A DNA stretch of 64,000 bases from Acidimicrobiaceae bacterium (GTDB lineage Bacteria; Actinomycetota; Acidimicrobiia; Acidimicrobiales; RAAP-2), in assembly GCA_003161255.1 (NCBI GenBank), contig PMOQ01000019.1:1-64000 (forward strand). The letters are read 5' to 3'. Each line of letters opens with the position of its first letter. Position 1 is the stretch's first letter. Below the pieces are notes generated by a model. That model was not told the origin of the DNA. It saw nothing but the letters and a program-made list of their open reading frames with translations, and made no database searches. This document shows positions 24,727 through 34,723 of this stretch, piece by piece. Both the position numbers and the translations under genes were made by a program.

Positions 24727-25640
24727 TGGCGTCGACGCCAGCAGGCCAGGAGGGCACTATCGACTTCAACGGCTTCCCGGTTTGGTTTCGCGTCGTTGGA
24801 GCAGACGCCTCGAAGAGCGATCCGCCGCTGCTGTGTTTGCACGGTGGACCCGGCGCCGCGTCGGACTATCTGGAACCCTTCGGGGACTTGGCTGGCACGG
24901 GCCGTGAGGTCGTCTTCTACGACCAGCTCGGGTGCGGAAACTCGGGGATCGCGTCGCCCCACGATCCGGCGATGTGGACGACGGACCTCTTCGTCGAGGA
25001 GGTCGACGCCGTCCGCACGGCCCTCGGTCTTGAGCGGGTGCACCTTCTCGGCCAGTCCTGGGGCGGCATGCTGGCGATGCAATACGCGCTGACGCGGCCG
25101 GCCGGCGTGCTCAGCCTGGTGATCGAGAGCTCGCCCGCGAGCATGACGCAATGGGTGACCGAGGCCAACCGTTTGCGCTCATTGCTCCCGGCTGATGTCG
25201 AGGCGACGCTGCGTCGCCACGAAGCCGACGGGACCACCGACGACCCGGAGTACGAGGAAGCGATGATGGTCTACTACCGGCGCCATCTGTGCCGACTCGT
25301 TCCGTGGCCCGACTACGTGCAGCGGACATTCGACAAGCTCGCGGCCAACTCAGAGGTCTACAACGTGATGAACGGACCTAGTGAGTTCCACGTGACCGGC
25401 GTGTTGAAGGACTGGGACATCGTCGGCAGGCTGGGCGAGATCGAGCTGCCGACGCTCGTCATGTCGGGCCGTCACGACGAGGCGACGCCCACGATCGCGG
25501 AGACCGTCCACAACGGGATCGCCGGCTCCGAGTGGGTCCTGTTCGAGGAGAGTTCGCACATGTGCCACGCCGAAGAACGCGCGCTGTGCATGGAGGTGGT
25601 CGGCGAGTTCCTCGGTCGGGTCGAAGCCGCAACGCTTTGA
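24726..25640 (+). CDS. Proline iminopeptidase-like alpha/beta hydrolase
   Basis: A 304-residue hydrolase of the prolyl aminopeptidase (S33) type. CLHGGPGAASDYLEPF provides the HGGPG oxyanion motif, and VVFYDQLGCGNSG is the family's DQ-x-G-x-G-S-like strand. LLGQSWGGMLA holds the catalytic Ser (about residue 108), MSGRHDEATP the Asp and ESSHMCH the His. Related enzymes cleave N-terminal proline or act on amides, including in tropinesterase-like roles. The start ATG at 24726 overlaps the acetyltransferase stop. Confidence 0.88.
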   Translation: MASTPAGQEGTIDFNGFPVWFRVVGADASKSDPPLLCLHGGPGAASDYLEPFGDLAGTGREVVFYDQLGCGNSGIASPHDPAMWTTDLFVEEVDAVRTALGLERVHLLGQSWGGMLAMQYALTRPAGVLSLVIESSPASMTQWVTEANRLRSLLPADVEATLRRHEADGTTDDPEYEEAMMVYYRRHLCRLVPWPDYVQRTFDKLAANSEVYNVMNGPSEFHVTGVLKDWDIVGRLGEIELPTLVMSGRHDEATPTIAETVHNGIAGSEWVLFEESSHMCHAEERALCMEVVGEFLGRVEAATL

Positions 25641-25786
25641 GAATTGAGTTACGGCCGACGCCTCGGCGCTGCCCGCACCACCTCTAGGCATGTCGGCGAG
25701 ATAGTTAGGCGTGCACCCGTCCCAAGAATTCCGGGTAGGCCTCGTGAACCAACGGCGCCAACGGACGGGCCCAGGTGGCGCGGTTG

Positions 25787-26230
25787 CTACAGGGTTTCCA
25801 TTCCGAATCGGGTCATGAGCGATCGTTCCTCGTCAGGTGACGGCGGCTCGTCCCGATTCCACAGGTCATGGAGACCCGCGAAGTACGCGTCCATCGCCGG
25901 GGCATGGATCACCAGCAGCCGGGCCTCGGAATCGCCGTCGTTGCCGAAGGTGTGCGCCGTGCCCCGGGGGACCAGGACAAAGCCCTCTGGCCCGACCGTG
26001 AGCTCTTCGCCCTCGATGGTCACCGAGACCAGCCCGTCCAACACGAAGTACGCCTCGGAACAGTTCGTATGACGGTGCGCATTCGGGCGACGCCCACCGG
26101 GCGGGAGTGTGCGCTCCATCAGCGAGAGGTCGCCGTCGTCCTCTCGCGCCAGCGCCTTGAAGAACATCACGCTGCCTCGGGCGCTGTAGCGCTCGGCTCC
26201 CTCGCCCCGGCCGATCACAGAGGCGGCCAT
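25787..26230 (-). CDS. Cupin-domain protein
   Basis: A 147-residue single-domain cupin. Motif 1 is PNAHRHTNCSEAYFVLDG with two His and a Glu as metal ligands, and motif 2 is VLVPRGTAHTFGN with the third His. Such proteins are metal-binding dioxygenases, isomerases or sugar-binding sensors; nothing here fixes the reaction. It is encoded 22 bp downstream of the WS/DGAT gene in the same direction and may be co-transcribed. Confidence 0.85.
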   Translation of the reverse strand: MAASVIGRGEGAERYSARGSVMFFKALAREDDGDLSLMERTLPPGGRRPNAHRHTNCSEAYFVLDGLVSVTIEGEELTVGPEGFVLVPRGTAHTFGNDGDSEARLLVIHAPAMDAYFAGLHDLWNRDEPPSPDEERSLMTRFGMETL

Positions 26231-26252
26231 CAGCGCGGCCGCGCCTGCCGGC

Positions 26253-27650
26253 TCACTCGCTGAGCTTCAGCAGCTGCTTGACGCCGTCCTCGATGCCCCG
26301 GCAGAGCACTTCAAGGTCTGGTGTCGTATCGAAATCACCCGTGACGCCGAAGTTCACCTCGCCGTTGTACGAGAAGATGGCGACCCCGATCCGCACCTGG
26401 CCGGCCAGAGGAACGTAGGGGAAGGCCTTCAACATCTGGCGACCGCAGATGTAGAGGGGGATCTGGGGGCCCGGCACATTGGTTGTGACCGTGTTCACGT
26501 TGCGCTGAGCCAGGCGCGACGAGACGCGCATCCCGAGGGCCAGGAGCATGGGCGGCGCGAACCCCGACATCGATGTGAGGGCCTCGCCGGCCAGGGCCTG
26601 CTTGGACTGTTTCAGTCCCTCCATCTGGTGGGTCACGGCATGCAGGCGCTCCGCCGCGTCGCTGATGGAGACGGGGAGTTCGGCGAACATGGCCGATACC
26701 TTGTTCTGCAGCGTCCCGTCGCCCACCGCGCGACCCCTCTCGTCGCGGGGACGAACCGATACCGGAACCAGCGTGCGCACGACCCGGTCCACGGACTCCC
26801 CACGATGCACGAGGAGCTCGCGGAACCCGTTGGTGATCGCTGCGAGGACGACGTCGTTGAACGCGCCACCGAGCGCTTTGCGGATCGCCTTGATCTCGGC
26901 GACCGAGGTCGAGGCCCATCCATACCGGCGATGGGGTCCGAGCGGGCCGTTCAGGGTGGACAGGGGAGTCCGCCGCACGAGCCCGGTCATGGTCGAGAGC
27001 CCCTGCAGGACCTCCTGCGTCTGGCCGATCGCCTGGCGCGGCAGCCTGAACGCGGACCGCAGGGCCCGCATCTGCTCATACGGGCTGCGCAGAAGGTCCA
27101 ACGACGACTGGGCGGCCAGCTCCAGGCCGGACGGCGCCGCCTCTGCCTTCCACTCGACCGGCACGATCGGGGTCGGCTCCGGGGAGACGTCCATCATGAG
27201 CGCCATCAGGTCGGTCCCCGATATGCCGTCGACCATGGCGTGGTGGGTCTTGTACAAGACGGCCCAGTGACCGTCTTCCAGCCCCCCGACCACCCAGATC
27301 TCCCAAAGCGGCTTGGAGCGGTCGAGCTGTTGGGACATGACCCGCCCCACGAGCTTGCGGAGCTCGGCCTCACCACCGGGGGCGGGGAGCGCGGTGTGAC
27401 GGAGGTGGTACTCGATGTTGAAGTGGGGATCGTCCACCCAGACCGGCCGACCGAGCTCGAGCGGGACGTGGCGCACGACGCGGCGGTAGCGGGGGACCAG
27501 GACGAGCTTGCTGTCGATCATCGCCACGATGTCGTCGAAATCCGGTTCTGGCCCTTCGAAAATCCCCACCGAGGCGATGTGCATGTGGCTGACGCTGTCC
27601 TCGATGTGGAGGAACGATGCGTCCATCGGGCTCAATCGGTCAACGCCCAT
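26253..27650 (-). CDS. Wax ester synthase/diacylglycerol acyltransferase (WS/DGAT)
   Basis: A 465-residue bifunctional acyltransferase that makes wax esters or triacylglycerol from acyl-CoA. The catalytic motif HHAMVDG (about residues 137-143) is in the N-terminal half. The conserved PLW (SKPLWEIWVV) precedes it and the NVPGP motif (TTNVPGPQIPLYICG) lies near residue 395. It starts MGVDRLSPMDASFLHIED, typical of the mycobacterial Tgs group, and has the usual length. It is membrane-associated but lacks clear transmembrane helices. The gene implies neutral-lipid storage. Confidence 0.95.
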   Translation of the reverse strand: MGVDRLSPMDASFLHIEDSVSHMHIASVGIFEGPEPDFDDIVAMIDSKLVLVPRYRRVVRHVPLELGRPVWVDDPHFNIEYHLRHTALPAPGGEAELRKLVGRVMSQQLDRSKPLWEIWVVGGLEDGHWAVLYKTHHAMVDGISGTDLMALMMDVSPEPTPIVPVEWKAEAAPSGLELAAQSSLDLLRSPYEQMRALRSAFRLPRQAIGQTQEVLQGLSTMTGLVRRTPLSTLNGPLGPHRRYGWASTSVAEIKAIRKALGGAFNDVVLAAITNGFRELLVHRGESVDRVVRTLVPVSVRPRDERGRAVGDGTLQNKVSAMFAELPVSISDAAERLHAVTHQMEGLKQSKQALAGEALTSMSGFAPPMLLALGMRVSSRLAQRNVNTVTTNVPGPQIPLYICGRQMLKAFPYVPLAGQVRIGVAIFSYNGEVNFGVTGDFDTTPDLEVLCRGIEDGVKQLLKLSE

Positions 27651-27719
27651 GTCGGATACCCCCTGAGATCTCCGCCCGTGTGTCTCGTCCCTAGGCGCCG
27701 ACGGTACTACCGGAGGGCT

Positions 27720-28715
27720 TCAGCCACCTCGGGCAGGTCGGATTTTGACCGAAGGGGACCCGGCGCGGACGCCAAGGCTGGGGATGCGCCCTTCGGCCAC
27801 CATGCGGGCGGTTTCCCTCATGGCTGCCGACACGACCCGGTGCGCACGCCGGTCGCTCATCGGGTTGAGGCCCATGGCCGCTCTCGAGGAGGCATCCGGC
27901 TCGATGCGGATCACGGTCGACCCGACTCGCTCCAATCGCCGGGTCTCGTGCTCGAGACGGCGGCGCGCAGACCACCGGAAGAGACCATCGGGCGCGCCGA
28001 GCACCGGTCTGTCGAAGGACATCGGTGATATCACGACCACGATGTCCGGCCGCTCGGCTCGAACCGCATCGGCGTTGGTGGGCGAGTACACGCCGCCGTC
28101 GAAGTACTCGACGCCGCCGATCGTCACGGGAGCGAAGTACGCCGGAATGGCACACGACGCCAACACCGCCGCCGCCAGCGGCGCCGGGGGCGCCCCGTGC
28201 CGGCCGAACACCACGCGGCCCCCGTCGCTCCTCCGAGCGGCACAGATCCACAGACGCTCTGGCCAGTTCATCCCGACCATCGCGTGCAGCGGAGCGGCCC
28301 GGTCGGTGATGTCGATCCGTCCCCTCGGCAGCATGGTCATCGCTGCCACCTCGGGTCGGAAACCCCACGGTCGGCGGGCCGTCCGGGCCAGCAGGGCAGC
28401 GGTCGGGGGTCGCCACGGTCTGATCCAGTCTCGGGGCGGTGGAGACGGGAGATCGGCCGAGTTGGGTTGGATCCGCTCGACCAAGGAGAACCCCTCGGGA
28501 GACAACGGGGATTGGGTCGCCAGTGCGGCGAGATCGGATGGGGCGACACCGAGGCGCAGTAGGGTGCCCGAGATCGAGCCCGCCGAGGTGCCGACGATCA
28601 GGTCGGCCTGCCTCGGATCCCAACCGAGCTCGGCTTCTAGCGCTGCTAGAACCCCGGCATGGTACGCCTGACCGACGAGGCCACCGGCACCGAGCACGAG
28701 CGCGACGTTGGTCAC
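27720..28715 (-). CDS. Patatin-like phospholipase
   Basis: A 331-residue patatin-family acyl hydrolase. ALVLGAGGLVGQAYHAGVL is the Gly-rich oxyanion loop, VGTSAGSISG holds the nucleophilic Ser in GxSxG (about residue 44), and EYFDGGVYSPTNAD gives the DGG that completes the Ser-Asp dyad. The start is placed at GTG 28715 (MTNVALVLGAGG) because upstream codons encode only Arg/Gly-rich low-complexity sequence, though the open frame continues to 28820. It lies just upstream of WS/DGAT on the same strand, suggesting linked lipid turnover and storage. Confidence 0.87.
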   Translation of the reverse strand: MTNVALVLGAGGLVGQAYHAGVLAALEAELGWDPRQADLIVGTSAGSISGTLLRLGVAPSDLAALATQSPLSPEGFSLVERIQPNSADLPSPPPRDWIRPWRPPTAALLARTARRPWGFRPEVAAMTMLPRGRIDITDRAAPLHAMVGMNWPERLWICAARRSDGGRVVFGRHGAPPAPLAAAVLASCAIPAYFAPVTIGGVEYFDGGVYSPTNADAVRAERPDIVVVISPMSFDRPVLGAPDGLFRWSARRRLEHETRRLERVGSTVIRIEPDASSRAAMGLNPMSDRRAHRVVSAAMRETARMVAEGRIPSLGVRAGSPSVKIRPARGG

Positions 28716-28951
28716 GCCCGTTGGCCCCGGTGCCCGCCTGGCGGACGAGCCCGATCTTCTTCCATCGTCACCTACCCCCCTTGTGCGGCGAGCGTAACGG
28801 CCGTGGCGCCCTGAGCGCACGATCCTGAGCGCCCGGCAGAGCTGCGGCTACTCACGATCCTGGATCCGAAGCCCGGTCAGCATGCGGCGCCTCAACCTCG
28901 ACCCGTGCGAGCGCCGGCCGTGGGTTGGCAATTTGTGTGTGAGGGCGTCCC

Positions 28952-30185
28952 TCACGTGACCTCGGGCCGGTCTCGGACATCGTGCACACCGGCTTCGAGG
29001 ATTTCGGCCATGCGCTCGACTGCGTCGAAGATGTCCACGAAGCGCGAGTAGAGCGGAGCCGGGCCCAGTCTGATCACGTCCGGTGGTCGGAAATCTCCGA
29101 CCACCGGACGGCGATCGATGAGCGCGTTGCACCACGGCCAGGCCTGGGCGTGGGCCACCGACACGTGTGCACCGCGACGTTCCGGATCGGATGGACTGGC
29201 CAAGGTGGCACCGAGCGGCTCGAGCGCGCACGAGATCCACCAGCATCTCTGTGCATCGTTCGGACTTGGCCCACAGCGCCCGGATCCCCGCTGACTCCAG
29301 GATCTCAGCCGCCGCATCGACGCCCAACAGGCCGAGCACCGGCGGCGTCCCGGTGAGGAAACGGCTCATCCCGCCGTCCGGTTGATAGATCGGGGCCATC
29401 GAGAACTGATCGTGCTGGCCGAACCAGCCCCATATCGGCTGGCGCAGCTCTGCCTGCAGGTCACGCCGCACGTAAGCGAACGCGGGGGAACCCGGGCCGC
29501 CATTCAGGTACTTGTAGGTGCAGCCGACCGCGAGGTCGACTCCGTTGTCATCCAGGGCCACCGGAAATGCCCCGGCGCTGTGGCACAGGTCCCACAGTAC
29601 GAGTGCGCCATGGCGGTGGGCAGCCTCGGTGATGGCCGCGACATCGAGCCGCGCCCCCGACCTGAAGTTGACGTGAGAAAGACACACCAGTGCCGTCTGG
29701 GCACCGATGGCTCCAGCCACGACGTCGGTATCGAGGCCGTCTACCACGCTGCCCTCCAAAAGACGCAGCTCGAAGCCGGTGCTCTCTGCGAGTCCCTGCA
29801 ACACGTAACGATCGGTGGGGAAGTCGTGTGCGTCCGCCAGAATGACCTGCCGGTCAGCCCTGGCGGCAAGCGCCGACGCGGCGAGCTTGTAGAGGTTCAC
29901 GGTCGTGCTGTCACATACGACAACCTGTCCAGGGCCGGCCCCGATCAGCCGTCCGATCCTGTCGCCAACTGCGGCAGGCAAGTCGATCCACCGGGACCAC
30001 CCGCCGACCAGGTTCTCGGACCAGTCGCGCACGGCATCCGCGAGCCGTTCAATTACCACTTTCGCGGGTCGGCCTAAGGAGTTGCCGTCGAGGTAGATCG
30101 GCCCGCTCTCTTCGACGTTGAACTGACTCCGGGACAGCGCCAGAGGGTCGGCCAGGTCCAATCTCTGAGCGATGCCCCGGTCCAT
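28952..30185 (-). pseudogene. kynU: Kynureninase gene with a single frameshift
   Basis: The product reads as kynureninase, a PLP enzyme cleaving kynurenine or 3-hydroxykynurenine to anthranilates plus alanine. NSLGRPAK, the PLP-Lys motif GCTYKYLNGGPGSP and FLTGTPPVLGL are intact. Near codon 318, at the GCGCGC run 29224-29229, the frame fails. The normal C-terminus (GATLASPSDPERRGAHVS to FDAVERMAEILEAGV) continues in the next frame to the stop at 28952. Dropping one base restores 410 codons, the normal length. In the unshifted frame translation would run to 28848 with a meaningless tail. A sequencing error is possible; if real, the enzyme is broken. Confidence 0.85.
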
Positions 30186-30377
30186 GCTCCGATTCTGGCG
30201 CGTCTTTTGCCCAGACTCTCGCTGCGCATCACAGAAATCGCAACTCCCTCGATGAGGTCCCGTGCGACGGTGGAGCTTTAAGGCGAGACCGCGACCGGAA
30301 TGTGTGTGCCCGACCGCATCGTCACGGCGTTGGGCTCGGGCAAACGGCTCGTCAGCGCCGATCTTCTGGCGTTGCGC

Positions 30378-31577
30378 TCAGGTGGTTTGCACCGTCACAT
30401 CAGCGAGGGTCACGGCGGCACCCACCATGACCCGGGCCGCCAGTCGCATCGCCTCTTCGTCGATCGCAAACGTCGGACTGTGGTGCATGCCGCTCGTGCC
30501 GTCGGCAAGACCTGCACCGACAAAGAAGTAACACCCGGGGAGTCGCTCCAAGAAGATGCTCATGTCGTCGCTAGGAGTGACCGGCGGTAGCTCGAGCACC
30601 CTCTCGTCACCGAGTTGGGCTCGGGCAACGTTTGTCACCGCCTCGGTGATCGAGGGATCGTTCGTCACTGCCGGTGCGTTCCCCGCGATCTCGAGCTGCA
30701 CGGTGACACCGTGTTCACCGGCCACGCGGTCGCAGAGAACCGCCAGCCGGTCGAGGGCGTCCGCTCTCTGTTCGGCCGTGAACGTCCGTAGCGTCCCCCT
30801 GATCGCTGCGTGGTCGGGCAGGATGTTCGGAGCGGTGCCGGCGCTCACCATGCCAGCGCTGCAGACACACGAGACGCGTTCGTACTCGAGACCCTCAACC
30901 ACTCCGCCGAGCTGACCCACGGCGTCGCAGATCGCACGCACCACGTCTCCCGTTTGACCCGAGATCGCCCCGTGACCCCCCGGGCCACGGACGACCAGGG
31001 TGAATACGTGCACCTCGGCCATCGCGATCCCTGAACGCATCGCCACAAAACCGGTTGGCACGAGCGACGTGACGTGATGCCCGAGCACCACGCCGCCCTC
31101 GAGGCCATCGAGCACCCCACCGTCCACCATTCGGCGGGCGCCGTCCAGCAGCTCTTCTGCCGGCTGGAATACGAACGTGTAGCTCCCGGCCAGGTCCTCG
31201 GCACGTCCTTGGAGCACCTGGGCCACCCCCAGCAGAGCGGCCGTGTGGGCGTCGTGGCCGCAGGCGTGCATCCTTCCGTCGACCTCCGATGCGTAGGAAA
31301 GGTCGACCTGTTCACCGACCGGGAGGGCGTCGATGTCTGCTCGAAGCACGACCGAACGTCCCGGATGGCCCCCCGTCAGCGTGAACGCCGCACCAGTCGG
31401 CGTGGCCACCGGCAGCTCGGTGAGGCCGAAACCGCCGAGTCGGCGGCGGATCATCGCGGACGCCTCGATCTCGTCAAAACCGAGCTCGGGTCGGCGATGC
31501 AGTTCTCTTCGCATGTCGACCATGTCGTCGAACACTGCGTCTACTGCTTCAACCATCCCGTCGATGTTGTGGCTCAT
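30378..31577 (-). CDS. M20D-family amidohydrolase/peptidase
   Basis: A 399-residue metal-dependent amidohydrolase of the M20D group (hippurate hydrolase, indole-acetyl-amino-acid hydrolase and N-acetyl-diaminopimelate deacetylase relatives). RADIDALPV and MHACGHDAHTA carry metal ligands, VFQPAEE the catalytic Glu pair, and GHHV and the late GMHHSPTFAIDE further His ligands. The small dimerisation insert (GPGGHGAISGQTGD) is present. It starts with ATG at 31577 and is not tightly linked to kynureninase (192 bp apart). The acyl and amino moieties are unknown. Confidence 0.9.
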   Translation of the reverse strand: MSHNIDGMVEAVDAVFDDMVDMRRELHRRPELGFDEIEASAMIRRRLGGFGLTELPVATPTGAAFTLTGGHPGRSVVLRADIDALPVGEQVDLSYASEVDGRMHACGHDAHTAALLGVAQVLQGRAEDLAGSYTFVFQPAEELLDGARRMVDGGVLDGLEGGVVLGHHVTSLVPTGFVAMRSGIAMAEVHVFTLVVRGPGGHGAISGQTGDVVRAICDAVGQLGGVVEGLEYERVSCVCSAGMVSAGTAPNILPDHAAIRGTLRTFTAEQRADALDRLAVLCDRVAGEHGVTVQLEIAGNAPAVTNDPSITEAVTNVARAQLGDERVLELPPVTPSDDMSIFLERLPGCYFFVGAGLADGTSGMHHSPTFAIDEEAMRLAARVMVGAAVTLADVTVQTT

Positions 31578-31787
31578 GTTGGCGGACGGTAGTCGTTCGT
31601 GTCGCGCACCGGGGCACCCGAGGGTTCGGCGGGCCGGGTACGTCCTTCACCCACGCCGAGGTGGGGAGCCTGCGCGATCAGGTGTTATGTATCCGGTCTA
31701 CCCAGGCCGCCCGACCTGAGCTAGCTATGGTGAGGACGGCCGGATCGGGTGCCGATTCGGTAACTCCGACCCGGACGAGGAGGACAA

Positions 31788-32147
31788 ATGCGGGTCACCG
31801 GTATCACTGCGAATCTCCCGGTGGCTGACATCTCAGCCGCTCGTGATTTCTACTCGGGCTACCTAGGATTGAGCATCGAGGGCTTCAACCTTGGCTGGGT
31901 GGCGAACTTCAGAACGCCCGACGGCGCCGCCGTTATCCAGCTCGTCACCGGGGACGCCACCGCCCCGCATGACTCGGTCATCTCTGTGCACGTCGGTCCG
32001 CAGATCGACGAGGCGTTCGCGGAAGCTGAGCGGCGAGGCTACGAGATCGTTCACCCGCTCACCGACGAGCCGTGGGGAGTTCGACGATTCTTCGTTCGAG
32101 CCCCCGATGGCAATGTCATCAACATGGTGAGTCACAAGGACGAATAA
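31788..32147 (+). CDS. VOC (glyoxalase fold) protein
   Basis: A 119-residue vicinal-oxygen-chelate protein. It opens with NLPVADISAARDFYSGYLGL and closes with RAPDGNVINMVSH, the APDGN variant of the family motif. The middle GPQIDEAFAEAERRGYEIVH is the usual helix before the last strands. The ATG has a strong GAGGAGGA 4-10 nt upstream. A monocistronic gene is likely. Function within the fold, which covers dioxygenases, isomerases and resistance proteins, is not predictable. Confidence 0.87.
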   Translation: MRVTGITANLPVADISAARDFYSGYLGLSIEGFNLGWVANFRTPDGAAVIQLVTGDATAPHDSVISVHVGPQIDEAFAEAERRGYEIVHPLTDEPWGVRRFFVRAPDGNVINMVSHKDE

Positions 32148-32221
32148 CTGCGCTGACTTGTCTGTCGGCGCTCATTTCCTCGTTACGACAACCGGCTCCG
32201 AAACGTGCCCAGTGCGTCGGC

Positions 32222-33160
32222 TCATGCGCTCGGCTCTACCTCCGTGGGCGTCTCCGGGTCCGTCGCAAGTGGCGACGATCGTGTGAGAGCAAACACGCCG
32301 AAGACGATCAGGAGCAACCCGAATACCTCAAGCGCGGGTGCCAACCCGCGAGAGTTGATGTGTTCATCGAAGAGCCCGATGCCGATGCACCCTGCCACCA
32401 AGGGCTGTGCCACCGTCAGGGTGGGGAGCGACAGGCGCAATGCCCCTGCGTGAAACGCGCTCTGGGTGAGTAGCAAGGCACCGACGGCCCCGACGGCGAG
32501 TGCGTATGGCTCCCACGTGGACAGGGTGTGCACCACACCGTTGTTAAGGAGGTGCCCGGTCCGCTCGGTGAGTGCAGCCACATAACCGAAGGCCGCGCCC
32601 GAGCCAACGGCCAGCAGGACGGCAGCCCAGCGGCGCGAGGCTCGTCGCGCCACCAGCACTAGGGCTCCACAGCCCACGACAACGACGGAAGTCAAGGTCA
32701 TCCAACCCGTTAAGGACGCGTGGGGATGACCCAGGCCCGGATGGGCCACCCCCAGGAACAGTGCGAGCCCGGCGGCGATGGCGCCTGTCGACGACAGCTC
32801 TGATCGGGACACCCGTTGGTGGTTCAGCCGCGCCGCAACGGGCAATGCGAAGACGAGGCTCAACACCAGGATCGGCTCGACCAGAGCGAGGGAGCCTCTC
32901 CGCAGAGCAAGGAATTGGAATACGTAGGCAACACAGTCGAGAGCCGTGCCAAGGAGCCACCTCGGCCGCGCTACCAAACGAATCAGCAGCCCGGCCTGCA
33001 TGGACAGGTTCGGTGGTTCCTGGATGGCTGCCTCATGTTGGAGCACGGCGGCCAACCCGTAGGAGGCCGCGCTGACCAAGGACAGCAGGACGATGGAAGC
33101 GAGACTTCGCCCGAGGTGGTGGTGGAACACCGCCAACGCATTGATCACAGGCGTCGGCAC
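32222..33160 (-). CDS. DMT-superfamily (EamA-like) permease
   Basis: A 312-residue inner-membrane protein with about ten hydrophobic segments in two halves, as in EamA-type drug/metabolite transporters. LALVEPILVLSLVFALPVAA in the first half and LPTLTVAQPLVAGCIGIGLF in the second are the paired repeat motifs. The N-terminal LVSAASYGLAAVLQHEAA suits the actinobacterial DMT subgroup. The substrate is unknown. It is convergent with the VOC gene and precedes nothing closely on its strand. Confidence 0.85.
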   Translation of the reverse strand: MPTPVINALAVFHHHLGRSLASIVLLSLVSAASYGLAAVLQHEAAIQEPPNLSMQAGLLIRLVARPRWLLGTALDCVAYVFQFLALRRGSLALVEPILVLSLVFALPVAARLNHQRVSRSELSSTGAIAAGLALFLGVAHPGLGHPHASLTGWMTLTSVVVVGCGALVLVARRASRRWAAVLLAVGSGAAFGYVAALTERTGHLLNNGVVHTLSTWEPYALAVGAVGALLLTQSAFHAGALRLSLPTLTVAQPLVAGCIGIGLFDEHINSRGLAPALEVFGLLLIVFGVFALTRSSPLATDPETPTEVEPSA

Positions 33161-33205
33161 CGTGACAGCATCATGCGTTCCTCCGGACGTCGCCTGGCAG
33201 TCGCG

Positions 33206-34723
33206 TTACTTAAAGGCGAGCGCTCCGTCGTCGAGATCAGCTCGGGGGAGTTGCTCCTTCTCCACGGAATACTCGTGCGGGAGCCGCCAAGGATCCCGAG
33301 CTCCCTGTTTCGGCATGAGATGCAGTGAGCGAGTGAGGTAACCGGGATTGAAGTTTTCGGGATCCACCCACGGAACGAGCGCCATGTCGGCTTCTTCGCC
33401 TCCGAGATCGGGGGTCACCATGGTCGCCCCCGACTCGTCCATATGGCCGAGCAGCCGACAAACAAAGTCGCTGATCAGGTCCGCTCGCAGGGTCCAGCTC
33501 GCTCGGAAGTACCCGAAGACGTAGGCGAGGTTCGGGATTCCGGTGAACATGATGCCGCGGTAGGTCACCGTCTCTGCGAAGTCCACCGGTTCGTCGTCGA
33601 CCGAGAACGCGATGTCGCCGAGCACGCTCATGTCGAAGCCGGTGGCCGTGATGACGATGTCGGCTTCTAGGGTCTCTCCTGAGACGAGCCGGATCCCGCG
33701 TTCGGTGAACCGCTCGATCTGGTCGGTCACGACCGAAACCTTGCCCTCGCGGATGCAGGTGAACAGGTCACCTTCGGGAAGGACGGCGATTCGCTGCTGC
33801 CACGGCCGGTAGGTGGGGCAGAAATGCCGCTCGACATCGAAGCCGTCTGGCAGGAGCGGCCGGATGGTGTCGAGCAGGAACTGTCTCAAGAAATCCGGAG
33901 TCTCGAAGGACATCTTTGTGATCGCATCCATGTCCTGGGCGATCTTGCGCCGGACGATCTCGTGGGTCCATTCGTCGGGGATGTCCAGCTGACGAAGCAT
34001 GTCAGCGAGCTCGTTGATGTTCGGTCGAACGAAGTAGAAGGTCGGCGAGCGCTGCAGCATCGTCACGTGCGCGGTATCGGCAGCGATGGCCGGGATCAAC
34101 GTCGCGGCGGTAGCACCCGATCCGATGACGACGACCTTCTTGTCGGCGTAGTCGACGTGTTCCGGCCACTCCTGGGGGTGGACCACGGTGCCCTGGAAGT
34201 CCTCAAAACCCTCCCAGTCGGGGGTGTAGCCCTGGTTGTGGCGGTAGTAGCCCTGGCACATCCAGAGGAAGTTGGCGGTGAAGGTCAGTTGCTCGCCCGT
34301 GTCCTCACGGGTCACCGACAAGGTCCAGCGGCGCAGGTCCGTCGACCAGCTCGCCTTGGTGATCCGGTGGCGATACCGGATGTGGACCCCGAGGTCGTTC
34401 TCCTCGATCACCTCGTCGAGATACTTGAGGATCTCGTCGGCGGAGGCGATCGGCGCCGAGAGCCACGGCTTGAACCGGTACCCGAATGTGAAGAGATCGC
34501 TGTCGGAGCGGACACCCGGGTACCGGTGCGTCCACCAGGTGCCCCCGAAGGTCTCTTGAGCTTCGAGCACGGTGAAGCTCCGGTCTGGGCACTGCTGGCT
34601 CAGGTGATACGCCGCCCCGATGCCGGAGATCCCCGCCCCGACGACTAGGACGTCGAAGTGGAGGGGGTCGGCAGAGCCCTCTCGGTAGCCGGCGGTTTCG
34701 AGGTTCATGGCGATAGCGGACAT
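33206..34723 (-). CDS. Flavin-containing Baeyer-Villiger-type monooxygenase (EthA-like)
   Basis: A 505-residue class B flavoprotein monooxygenase using FAD and NADPH. VVGAGISGIGAAYHL is the FAD-binding GxGxxG, FQGTVVHPQEWP (about residues 166-177) matches the Baeyer-Villiger fingerprint FxGxxxHxxxWP exactly, and VVVIGSGATAATLIPA is the NADPH-binding motif. ITATGFDM is also family-typical. It resembles the EthA group that oxidises ketones and thioamides. ATG 34723 is chosen because GGGAG precedes it by about 6 nt; a TTG at 34735 would add four residues. Confidence 0.93.
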   Translation of the reverse strand: MSAIAMNLETAGYREGSADPLHFDVLVVGAGISGIGAAYHLSQQCPDRSFTVLEAQETFGGTWWTHRYPGVRSDSDLFTFGYRFKPWLSAPIASADEILKYLDEVIEENDLGVHIRYRHRITKASWSTDLRRWTLSVTREDTGEQLTFTANFLWMCQGYYRHNQGYTPDWEGFEDFQGTVVHPQEWPEHVDYADKKVVVIGSGATAATLIPAIAADTAHVTMLQRSPTFYFVRPNINELADMLRQLDIPDEWTHEIVRRKIAQDMDAITKMSFETPDFLRQFLLDTIRPLLPDGFDVERHFCPTYRPWQQRIAVLPEGDLFTCIREGKVSVVTDQIERFTERGIRLVSGETLEADIVITATGFDMSVLGDIAFSVDDEPVDFAETVTYRGIMFTGIPNLAYVFGYFRASWTLRADLISDFVCRLLGHMDESGATMVTPDLGGEEADMALVPWVDPENFNPGYLTRSLHLMPKQGARDPWRLPHEYSVEKEQLPRADLDDGALAFK

